NCBI GenBank assembly: GCA_964480915.1
Contig: CAYZRS010000020.1
Span: 18,225 to 82,224, forward strand
From: CAWGCE01 sp964480915
Lineage (GTDB): Bacteria > Planctomycetota > Planctomycetia > Pirellulales > Pirellulaceae
Reading direction: 5' to 3'
DNA: 64,000 nucleotides
Shown: piece after piece, positions 42,395-50,185 of the stretch
Position numbering within the stretch: position 1 is the first letter of the stretch
Layout of the letters: every line of letters begins with the position of its first letter
Made by a program: the position numbers and the translations under genes
The notes under the pieces: model-generated
Seen by the model: only the letters and a program-made list of their open reading frames with translations
The model's database searches: none
Told to the model about the DNA's origin: nothing

Positions 42395-43825
42395 ATGACG
42401 ACGCGCGTTAGCACATTGTCGATGACCGCCAGAGCGCTGAATGCTGCGCGGAAACACAACTACAATCTGGCGAAGTACCAAGAGCAATTGGTAACCGGGT
42501 TGCGCATCAACCGACCATCGGACGACCCGATCGGTACGCGAGCCGTCTTGGCCCATCGCGCCGATGAAAGTCGACTGGAAGCTGAAATCGGCAATATCCA
42601 ATCGGCGCGGCTGAAACTGAATTCGAGCGTCACGCGACTTCTCGAGGCCAAAGACATGCTGGTCACGGCCAAGACGACAGCACAGCAGTCGGCCTCCTCT
42701 TCCGAAGGTCATATCTTGGCTGGCCAGATCGACCAACTGTTCGATCGGTTCTTGCAAGTCACCAACGCCCAAGTGGGTGACGAATACCTGTTTGGCGGAA
42801 CGGCCGTCACCACGAAACCGTTCCAAGGCGTGACCGTGAACGGGCAGCAAACGATCACCTACCACGGCACGGAACAGCGCGAACATATCGTCGTCGGCAT
42901 CGGTTTGACGGTCGACGCCATCTACCACGGCGAAGAGACGTTTTTGGCCACGGATCGCCAGCCGTCGGAATTCACCGGTTCGACAGGAGCCCAGCCGGGC
43001 ATCGGCACGAACAGTGGTACGGGACGGCAAACGCTCAGCGTCACGCACACGAACACCAGCTACGCCGGAACGAGTGGAATCGTCGCCGGCAGCAGCTCCG
43101 ACAAGGGCGACACCATCCTCGGGCCGGCCGGCGCTCATCAGCTAGAAGTCATCGACACCAGTGGCGACGGTTCGGCCGGTACGATCTCGCTGAACGGAGG
43201 CCCTCCAGTTGCCTATAGCAACAGCGACACCGATCTTCGCATTGAAGGCACCAACGGAGCGGTCGTCTTCGTCGACGCGAGCGCCATCTCGGCCGGATTC
43301 AATGGCGTTGTCGACATCACCTCCGACGGCACACTGCAAGTTGACGACGGACCGGCGATTGCCATCGACTTCACCAATAATCAAATCGTGACCGATGCCA
43401 ATGGAACGGTCACGCACGTCGACAGTTCACAAATCACGAGAGCAGGCGAAGATTCCATCCAGCACGTCGGTACTTCGACAGTCTTCGATGTATTCAATCA
43501 ACTGAGCGACGACCTGCGAAACGCCGAAGGCCTGTCGGACGTTGAAGTTGAAGAGCGAATTAACGACTCGATCGGTGAGCTCGACCGTTTCATCGATCAT
43601 CTGCTGAACATCGTCGGTGAACAATCGACATCACTCGAGAGCTTAGACTCGATCGAAATTCGAAACGAAGATGTACAGCTCGAACTGCAACGGGTTATTT
43701 CCGACATTGAATCGGCCGATATTGCCGAAGCCATCATCAACCTGCAGACCCAGCAGAACTTGTTGCAGTACACCTATTCTGCAACGTCACAGCTCTTTCA
43801 AACCAGCCTCCTAAACTACTTATAG
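42395..43825 (+). CDS. flgL: Hook-filament junction protein FlgL (with inserted domain)
   Basis: 476 residues; many FlgL are about 300-320. The N-terminus resembles flagellin/FlgL (NLAKYQEQLVTGLRINRPSD, DPIGTRAVLAHRADESRLEA, GDEYLFGGTAV). The C-terminus closes with ESADIAEAIINLQTQQNLLQ then YTYSATSQLFQTSLLNYL. Between them (~200-350) lies an added Gly/Thr/Asp-rich beta domain (SGDGSAGTISLNGGPPVAYS). It is the second junction ring, on which the filament grows. A mini-HDOD gene follows. Confidence 0.93.
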   Translation: MTTRVSTLSMTARALNAARKHNYNLAKYQEQLVTGLRINRPSDDPIGTRAVLAHRADESRLEAEIGNIQSARLKLNSSVTRLLEAKDMLVTAKTTAQQSASSSEGHILAGQIDQLFDRFLQVTNAQVGDEYLFGGTAVTTKPFQGVTVNGQQTITYHGTEQREHIVVGIGLTVDAIYHGEETFLATDRQPSEFTGSTGAQPGIGTNSGTGRQTLSVTHTNTSYAGTSGIVAGSSSDKGDTILGPAGAHQLEVIDTSGDGSAGTISLNGGPPVAYSNSDTDLRIEGTNGAVVFVDASAISAGFNGVVDITSDGTLQVDDGPAIAIDFTNNQIVTDANGTVTHVDSSQITRAGEDSIQHVGTSTVFDVFNQLSDDLRNAEGLSDVEVEERINDSIGELDRFIDHLLNIVGEQSTSLESLDSIEIRNEDVQLELQRVISDIESADIAEAIINLQTQQNLLQYTYSATSQLFQTSLLNYL

Positions 43826-43853
43826 TTTTGAACCCCAGAACGACAACCACGTC

Positions 43854-44273
43854 ATGGATGACAAACCGAACGAAAACAACCCATCTGAATCTCGCCACCG
43901 CTTCGACGAAGCGGTCCCCAAAGAGCAGGTCGGCCCGCCACCGATCATGACCTATGTGGAATTGTTCGAGCTTGCTTCGGCGGACGAGCTGGATTCCCAG
44001 AGGGTCGAAGCCTGGTTTGCCAGTCGACCAGGGGCACGAGAGCGGCTGCTGAACATTGCCAATTCGACCGGATTGGGCCTGAGAAACCCGGTGAAGAGAG
44101 TGAGTCATGCCATTCGCCTGTTGGGCGCCCGTGGGCTGCGAAAAATGAGCCAACCCTATGCAGAATTTGCCGCGAAGAATTCTGCGGCCAAGTACCGACG
44201 TCTTGATCCGCCAAGCAACGCCCTCCCGAGCGATGTTTCGCCGGTCGACGTCCCCTCCCGTTCCAAAACATAA
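43854..44273 (+). CDS. Mini-HDOD protein (half domain)
   Basis: 139 residues. A polar, disordered N-terminus (~1-30) and C-terminus (~115-139) flank ~80 residues that match only the first half of an HDOD domain: ARERLLNIANSTGLGL followed by VSHAIRLLGARGLRKM. The same pattern is found in the three full HDOD proteins in this window. The second half with the HD pair is missing. It sits between flgL and motA, where many bacteria carry csrA or fliW. Function unknown; a regulatory or scaffolding role in motility is an inference. Confidence 0.65.
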   Translation: MDDKPNENNPSESRHRFDEAVPKEQVGPPPIMTYVELFELASADELDSQRVEAWFASRPGARERLLNIANSTGLGLRNPVKRVSHAIRLLGARGLRKMSQPYAEFAAKNSAAKYRRLDPPSNALPSDVSPVDVPSRSKT

Positions 44274-44293
44274 GCAGCTAACCGAGATTCCAA

Positions 44294-45073
44294 ATGGATA
44301 TTGCAACAATTATTGGACTGATCCTGGGAACGGGACTCGTCCTGACCTCCATCGCGATGGGCGGCGGTGGGTTGATGCCGTTCATCGATGTCCCGTCTGG
44401 GATGATTGTGTTCGGCGGCGCTATCTCCGCGCTGTTGATTAACTTTCCTCTCGGCACGGTGCTGGGCACCGCCGGCGTTGTGAAAAACTGCTTCATGACA
44501 AAATTGCCAACATCCAATGAAGTGATCGACAAGTTTAAGGACTTGGCAACCATTGCCCGCAAAGATGGGCTACTGGCCATCGAAAACAGTCTCGAAGACG
44601 TGACCGACCCGTTCTTGCTGCGTGGTTTGGAAATGGTCACAGGCGGTTCCGAAAAAGACGATATTCGCGACGTTCTCGAGACAGAAATCAGCTACATCGC
44701 CGAGCGGCATACTTCCGGAAAGAAACTCTTAGAAGCGATGGCGGCCGCAGCACCGGCGTTCGGCATGATCGGGACCCTGATCGGGCTGGTGCAAATGCTG
44801 CGCTCACTTGATGACCCTTCAAAAATTGGTGGCGGTATGGCGACCGCGCTGCTGACGACGCTCTATGGCGCGATGACAGCCAACATGTTCTGCTTGCCCT
44901 TGGCAGGAAAGTTGGAAGAACGGAACAAGATGGAAATCTTGGTTCGCGAGCTGATGCTCGCGGGCATCCTGTCGCTCGTCGACGGGCAAACACCACGGTC
45001 AGTGCAAGAACGATTGGTCGTCTTCGTTCCGCCTAAAGAGCGGCCGGACGATGATGAGAAGACAGCCGCATAA
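44294..45073 (+). CDS. motA: Flagellar stator protein MotA
   Basis: 259 residues, normal for MotA. Four membrane segments; a cytoplasmic loop with KFKDLATIARKDGLLAIE (rotor contact); the proline-bearing helices AAAPAFGMIGTLIGLVQML and MATALLTTLYGAMTANMFCL around the ion path. It forms the stator pentamer that drives FliG. It is followed by two different motB-like genes. Whether the ion is H+ or Na+ cannot be read with confidence. Confidence 0.96.
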   Translation: MDIATIIGLILGTGLVLTSIAMGGGGLMPFIDVPSGMIVFGGAISALLINFPLGTVLGTAGVVKNCFMTKLPTSNEVIDKFKDLATIARKDGLLAIENSLEDVTDPFLLRGLEMVTGGSEKDDIRDVLETEISYIAERHTSGKKLLEAMAAAAPAFGMIGTLIGLVQMLRSLDDPSKIGGGMATALLTTLYGAMTANMFCLPLAGKLEERNKMEILVRELMLAGILSLVDGQTPRSVQERLVVFVPPKERPDDDEKTAA

Positions 45074-45121
45074 GGGCGCCTTTCCTACGCAACGCAGTTT
45101 CAACCGAGAAAAAGATGATCC

Positions 45122-45799
45122 ATGGCTCGTGAACCGGCTCCCCCAGAACCCGCTGGCGATATCCCTCCTTGGTTCCTTACCTATAGCGATGTCATCACGT
45201 TGATGATGACCTTCTTCATTCTGCTGCTGACGTTCGCATCCAGTGAGCCCGAAAAATTCGAACGCATGCAGGTTTCGCTTTACGGCGGGTCCGGCGCCAA
45301 CGGTCTCGTGTCCGAAGCCGACGGACCGTTAGAAAAGGACTCGCTCGTGGTCCGACAAAGGCCCAAATCAAGCCGCATGACCACGCGCGGCTCGACGATG
45401 CCGCCCGTTCACACCGAAGACGCTCGGGAATCGGTTGCCAAGGGATTGGAAACCTTGGACAAGTTGGAACACGATCCGACCGTCGGGCGGTCCATCGAGA
45501 TTTCACTGTACGCCCTGGTCGACCAAGACAAGCGCATCACCGCCTTGGGAACGACGATGATGGACATGTTCGCGAAGCAAATTCGGAAGGCGCCCATCTT
45601 CATCACGTTCCAAGTCGCCGGGCAAGAACAATTTGCGCTGGCAGTCGCTCTCTGCCACCACCTCGCAGAAACCGCGCTTGTTCCTTATGGCAGGATGGCC
45701 GTTGGCATTCGCACCGACGAACCGGCCAATAAATACGAGGTCAAAATTGTTGTGAAGCGCGACTGGACAACGACGAAGAACGAATCGACTCCTAAGTAA
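45122..45799 (+). CDS. motB: MotB-like stator protein 1
   Basis: 225 residues. The N-terminal plug/membrane helix is typical (PPWFLTYSDVITLMMTFFIL), with the ion-carrying Asp at 23. The C-terminal half has the length and helix order of an OmpA-like domain (~110-220) but lacks the usual peptidoglycan-binding GHTD and distal Arg pattern; the corresponding region reads FQVAGQEQFALAVALCHHL. It should pair with MotA in the stator. It lies 48 bases after motA and 45 before a second, dissimilar motB-like gene. Confidence 0.85.
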   Translation: MAREPAPPEPAGDIPPWFLTYSDVITLMMTFFILLLTFASSEPEKFERMQVSLYGGSGANGLVSEADGPLEKDSLVVRQRPKSSRMTTRGSTMPPVHTEDARESVAKGLETLDKLEHDPTVGRSIEISLYALVDQDKRITALGTTMMDMFAKQIRKAPIFITFQVAGQEQFALAVALCHHLAETALVPYGRMAVGIRTDEPANKYEVKIVVKRDWTTTKNESTPK

Positions 45800-45844
45800 C
45801 ATCCGACTCTCTATCCGCTCTGACTTGTAGATCGAAGACGAATC

Positions 45845-46609
45845 ATGCCCAAGAAAAAACCAGCACCCGAGGGCGGCCCGAGCAATTCGTACTTGATTTC
45901 GTTCGGTGATACGATGACGGCCCTGCTGGCTTTCTTCATCGTTCTCAACTCGCTTGCGGAGGAGCAATCGGGAGCCAACTTATACGCGGGGTCTGGTTCG
46001 TTCGTACAGACAACGGCTTCCTTCCGCGCTTCGGGCGCATTCAGCGGCTCCTCAAACAAGATCGCAGTTCCGCTTAACTCTCCGGCGCCGCTCTACATGG
46101 TCCCATCGGACGATGCGAGTGAATCAGACCCCCAAGGCAAAGGACCCGACGACAATGATGACGGCATGGCAGTCATCAATCGAGAGCGAGAAGATTTTGA
46201 ACGGTTTGTTAACGAACTCGACCGATACACGGACGTGACCGAACACCCTGAAACGACCGCCGAAGTCGTCTTTGACTATTTCGACAAGCTTAATCCGGAA
46301 CCTCCCCGTTTGACGCCAGCGTATCGACGCGCCATGGGAGAAATCTTGCCGCTCGTCTTCAAGGAAGACCACCGCGTCGAAATCATCGTCTGGGCCGGCA
46401 CGCCTCACCCAAACGCTTGGGCACGTGCGGCGCGAGAAGCGACGCAAATCGAAAGTGAATTGATTCAGATGGGCAACTTACAACAGGAACAACTAGCCAG
46501 AATCAATTTCACGGGCAAACCATGGATCGATTCGGTCGCCAAGCGTCCGGTCTGCTCGGTGGTCATCAACCGGATCGGCGCAACCAACAGCTCGACTCGC
46601 ACCGACTGA
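45845..46609 (+). CDS. MotB-like stator protein 2
   Basis: 254 residues. The N-terminal helix is MotB-like (YLISFGDTMTALLAFFIVLN) with Asp at 22, but the rest shares little with MotB 1. After a linker of ~80 residues comes a degenerate OmpA-like domain (~155-250; RVEIIVWAGTPHPNAWARAA, then EATQIESELIQMG), where WAGTPHPNAWARAA takes the place of GHTD-type sequence. It could form a mixed dimer with MotB 1 or serve a second stator. Last gene of the flgF operon, convergent with dacB. Confidence 0.78.
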   Translation: MPKKKPAPEGGPSNSYLISFGDTMTALLAFFIVLNSLAEEQSGANLYAGSGSFVQTTASFRASGAFSGSSNKIAVPLNSPAPLYMVPSDDASESDPQGKGPDDNDDGMAVINREREDFERFVNELDRYTDVTEHPETTAEVVFDYFDKLNPEPPRLTPAYRRAMGEILPLVFKEDHRVEIIVWAGTPHPNAWARAAREATQIESELIQMGNLQQEQLARINFTGKPWIDSVAKRPVCSVVINRIGATNSSTRTD

Positions 46610-46643
46610 TCCGAATTGCCGATGAGGAAGCGGAAGACTGTCG

Positions 46644-48065
46644 CTAACCCTTGTAACGAACGAGGATGTCCCAGATGTGCTGACGCAGTTCTTTTTGCGG
46701 ATCGCTCTTGCCGACAAATCCATTCGTCAGATAGGAAAATATCAGGCGGTTACCAGCGTCTGTCGTGATGAGACCAGAACAGGTCGAAACTCCCGACATC
46801 GAGCCACCTTTGGCTTGCACGCGTTCCTTTCCTGCGACTTTGTAGGTTGGCAAGCTGGCAAGAAACGTCGACGCGAACTTGTGTTGACTCATGTACTGCA
46901 ACAGTCGCGTACTGGAGTCGGCCGAAATCAAGTTGTACCGCGACAACCCCGATCCATCGTTCAGGCGGAAAGAATCTTCCTCGAGCCCCGCTTCCTGCAC
47001 GAGCCAGTCGGAAATCGCCTTCGCGCCATCCTGCCACGTCGGCCGCTGGATACCGTTTGCGATCGCGATCTCGTGCAGCAACAGTTCGCCGATCGCATTT
47101 TCACTCTCCACCTCAAAGTGTCTCAAAATGTCACTCAATTTATTCCCGGGAAAGGTCATCGTGACAGGATCTGTGTTCCGCAGAATTTTTGTCGCGGTCG
47201 AGGGCCCAATTTCTACCGACAGTTCTTTCAGCATTTGTTCAAACACGCTGGCAATCCACAATGTCGGATCGTGCATCGTGAGTTGATGCTGGCTGGGCTG
47301 CGTGACCGAGCTGGCACCGCGGACGGTTATCAATTCGTCAAACGGACTTCGTTTGACCACGAGCGACGGTTTCCCCTGCGAGTCCGACTTCCCTTGCTCC
47401 AGTTTCAGCGGCGGCCAGTCGGATGAGGGCGTGAGCCGCACGTTCGGCTTGGACGCTTGTGGCATCCCGACCCGGACGGTCAGGACATTGAAATCGATCA
47501 TGAGCGGACTGATCGACATGTTGAAATAGTAGGGCTCGTCGTCCCACATCCAGCCAGGCCCTTTCAGCGGTGACCCGTATCGCGAATTGTCCACGCGGAT
47601 CGCGCCACGCACTGACTTCAACTCGGTTTTGGCCACGACCGCCGCCGTCATTTTTCGTAAGTCGGCCGAACTCACCATCGGGTCGCCGCCGCCGATTAAG
47701 ACGAGGTCGCCATGCAACACGCCGGCGTGGACCGGTCCCTCCAAACGGATCGTCGTTTCAAACCGATGGTCGGGCCCGAACCTATCCAGGGCACACGCGC
47801 CGGTATAGATTTTCAAATTCGAAGCGGGCGTCATGAGTTGATCACCACGTCGATCATAGAGAACGCGACCCGATTCCCGATCGACGACCTTCAGGCAGAT
47901 ACTCGAACGTCGCTCGGCGGCATGACCTTCAATCGTGTCGTCAAGCAGTCGCGACAACTGCGGCCTGTCCAATGACTGGCCGGTGGCGATGGAATGAAGA
48001 ACGAGCCAGACAACGCTGGCGATCATCGGAATGCGCCGCCGAATACTACGATCGATATTTGTCAT
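46644..48065 (-). CDS. dacB: D-Ala-D-Ala carboxypeptidase/endopeptidase (PBP4 family)
   Basis: 473 residues from ATG 48065, with AAGGG upstream. A signal peptide (~1-30) is followed by the S13 peptidase fold. The nucleophile motif is SNLK (Ser82, Lys85) in TPASNLKIYTG; the second motif lies in DGSGLSRYNLIS. The third, normally KTG, reads AKGGSMSGV, an unusual Thr to Gly change. It trims or cuts peptidoglycan cross-links in the periplasm, in line with the presence of a wall in planctomycetes. It overlaps the upstream YdeI-like gene by 20 bases. Confidence 0.9.
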   Translation of the reverse strand: MTNIDRSIRRRIPMIASVVWLVLHSIATGQSLDRPQLSRLLDDTIEGHAAERRSSICLKVVDRESGRVLYDRRGDQLMTPASNLKIYTGACALDRFGPDHRFETTIRLEGPVHAGVLHGDLVLIGGGDPMVSSADLRKMTAAVVAKTELKSVRGAIRVDNSRYGSPLKGPGWMWDDEPYYFNMSISPLMIDFNVLTVRVGMPQASKPNVRLTPSSDWPPLKLEQGKSDSQGKPSLVVKRSPFDELITVRGASSVTQPSQHQLTMHDPTLWIASVFEQMLKELSVEIGPSTATKILRNTDPVTMTFPGNKLSDILRHFEVESENAIGELLLHEIAIANGIQRPTWQDGAKAISDWLVQEAGLEEDSFRLNDGSGLSRYNLISADSSTRLLQYMSQHKFASTFLASLPTYKVAGKERVQAKGGSMSGVSTCSGLITTDAGNRLIFSYLTNGFVGKSDPQKELRQHIWDILVRYKG

Positions 48066-48642
48066 TGAGACCCTTCGCAGCAAGAATCATGGGCAGAATC
48101 TTCTTCAACCGACGTTCTTTTGTCTCGTCCCGTTTCGCTGCCGCAATGTAGTCGGCATACTCTCGCCGGCAGCCGGGCGTCATCGCAGCGAAATTCGCTT
48201 TCGCTTTCTTGTTCTTTCCTAACGCCACCTTCAACTCGGAGGGAATGACAACCGTCTTCTTCTTCCGTACTGGCTTGATCTGCTTGCCCGCCTCGACGAG
48301 CCCGATCGCCTCTTTCACGTACTGCTTGATCAGTCGCGTCTTGATCTCTTTCTTCGATGCGAAACGCCACTGCCGCATGGCACGAGTCACACCTTCTTGG
48401 GCATTGATCAGCACACCCGCCTCATCGGCCAGCAGCGCTCCCTGGTGAAACCACAGACCGACGTACGATTTGAAAGCGCCGATACCCACCACGTTCTTAC
48501 CACGATAGGTATAAGCGGGAGCCCCCCATTTGACGGTCTCTTCGACATCGCAAGAGAGCAGGATCTTCCTGAGCAGCGCCAATTCCTCCTGCCATTGTTC
48601 CGTTCCTGCCAGGAACTCATCGACCGATTTGAAACGTTTCAT
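48046..48642 (-). CDS. YdeI/OmpD-associated family protein
   Basis: 198 residues from ATG 48642 (MKRFKSVDEFL). The N-terminal DUF1801-type domain (~1-115) has VEETVKWGAPAYTYRGKNVV and VGLWFHQGALLADEAGVLIN; the C-terminal part has IPSELKVALGKNKKAKANFA and the YdeI-type RREYADYIAAAKRDETKERR. Function of the family is unsettled; it is cytoplasmic and often stress-linked. It overlaps dacB and is probably cotranscribed. Nothing ties it to motility. Confidence 0.85.
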   Translation of the reverse strand: MKRFKSVDEFLAGTEQWQEELALLRKILLSCDVEETVKWGAPAYTYRGKNVVGIGAFKSYVGLWFHQGALLADEAGVLINAQEGVTRAMRQWRFASKKEIKTRLIKQYVKEAIGLVEAGKQIKPVRKKKTVVIPSELKVALGKNKKAKANFAAMTPGCRREYADYIAAAKRDETKERRLKKILPMILAAKGLNDKYRS

Positions 48643-48764
48643 ATTTGCCCCCACTGCAAAACGATCTTGCCGAGTGACGATTTGGTTCCGCTTTGCGCAG
48701 CGGGGACCGAAGATTTGTAGCATAATGATAGGGCCGATCCTGGCTCCTGTCGAAAGCACGCGGA

Positions 48765-50075
48765 ATGAAAATCATGGCTCGTACGTTAGTTCACTTGTTT
48801 CTCGCCGTCTTGGTCGTTCAGACGGCACTCACACCGCCCTGTCTGGCCGAGCTGAGCTTTAAAGGAGTCAGTCTCGCCGGCGCCGAATTTGGCGAAGGCA
48901 ACTTACCCGGTACGTTCAACCAACATTACACCTACCCGAACTCGGGCGAAGTCGATTACTTCATGAGTCGTGGCATGAACACGATGCGACTGCCTTTTCG
49001 CTGGGAGCGACTGCAACGCAGCAAGAATGCCGCACTCGATAGCACCGAACTTGGTCGGATGAACAATTTCATCGACTACACGACAGGGCAGGGCGGTCAC
49101 GTCATTCTCGATCCGCATAACTATGCCCGCTATTACGGTGACCTTGTTGGCAGCAGCCAAGTCAGCAACGCCGATTTCGCCAATTTTTGGACTCGCGTCG
49201 CGGACGAATACAAAGACAACCCCCGCGTCGTCTTTGGACTGATGAACGAGCCCAACACGATGCCGACCGAACAATGGTTGAGCGCAGCCAACGAAGCGAT
49301 CGCCGCGATCCGTGCCACCGGAGCACAGAATCTCATTATGGTGCCAGGCAATGGTTGGTCGGGCGCTCATAGTTGGAACCAGAATTGGTACGGCACGCCG
49401 AACGCCCAAGCGATGTTGGGCATCCAAGATCCGCTGAACAACTACGCGATTGAAGTACACCAGTACTTGGATAGCGATTCGAGCGGAACCTCCAGCGCCA
49501 TCGTCAACCAAAACATTGGCCAGCAGCGGCTGGTCGATTTCACCAATTGGCTGAAGACTAACAACCTGCGCGGCTTCTTGGGCGAGTTCGCCGCTGCCAA
49601 TTCGACGATTGGAAACGGCGCGGCGAATATCGGTGACGAAGCGATCAACAACATGCTCAGCTACGTCGAAGCCAACGACGACGTGTGGATGGGCTGGAAT
49701 TGGTGGGCGGCGGGACCTTGGTGGGGCGACTATCTGTTCACCTTGGAACCGAACGGCCAAGACCGTCCTGCCATGGACCTCTTAGAACCGTGGCTGACCG
49801 AGACCGACATTTTCCTCCCGGGCGACTACGACGATAGCGGTGTCGTGGATGCGGCCGACTTTACCGTCTGGCAGGATCACCTGGGCACCAACACCTGGCT
49901 GCCGGGCGATACGACCCCGGGCCTTGTCTCCGCAGAGGACTACGACGTCTGGTTCAACTTCTTCGGCACCGAGCAGCTCCCGTACTCGACGCCATCGGTA
50001 CCCGAACCGACAACAGCCGCGCTGGCCCTCCTCAGTTGCCTGTGCTTCTTCCACCGCCACCGAAAAACCGCCTAG
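48765..50075 (+). CDS. Secreted glycoside hydrolase family 5 (cellulase-like), dockerin-like and PEP-CTERM tail
   Basis: 436 residues (or 433 from ATG 48774). A signal peptide (~1-28) precedes a GH5 barrel (~30-340): RGMNTMRLPFRWERLQ, acid/base Glu162 in GLMNEPN, and nucleophile Glu274 in LGEFAA. Residues ~350-405 hold a planctomycete dockerin-like repeat (DYDDSGVVDAADFTVWQDHL). The C-terminus is a PEP-CTERM sorting tail (VPEPTTAALAL, hydrophobic stretch, then HRHRK). It probably hydrolyses beta-glucans outside the cell or at the envelope. It stands between unrelated genes. Confidence 0.92.
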   Translation: MKIMARTLVHLFLAVLVVQTALTPPCLAELSFKGVSLAGAEFGEGNLPGTFNQHYTYPNSGEVDYFMSRGMNTMRLPFRWERLQRSKNAALDSTELGRMNNFIDYTTGQGGHVILDPHNYARYYGDLVGSSQVSNADFANFWTRVADEYKDNPRVVFGLMNEPNTMPTEQWLSAANEAIAAIRATGAQNLIMVPGNGWSGAHSWNQNWYGTPNAQAMLGIQDPLNNYAIEVHQYLDSDSSGTSSAIVNQNIGQQRLVDFTNWLKTNNLRGFLGEFAAANSTIGNGAANIGDEAINNMLSYVEANDDVWMGWNWWAAGPWWGDYLFTLEPNGQDRPAMDLLEPWLTETDIFLPGDYDDSGVVDAADFTVWQDHLGTNTWLPGDTTPGLVSAEDYDVWFNFFGTEQLPYSTPSVPEPTTAALALLSCLCFFHRHRKTA

Positions 50076-50185
50076 GCCGGCGTTTCGGACTCGGCGCGCG
50101 CCGGCTCCGCTTCACGACAAATCTGCGTCAATCTGCGAAATCTGCGGACAAAAAAAGCTGCCTTCCTGCCCGGAGGCCAAATTCG

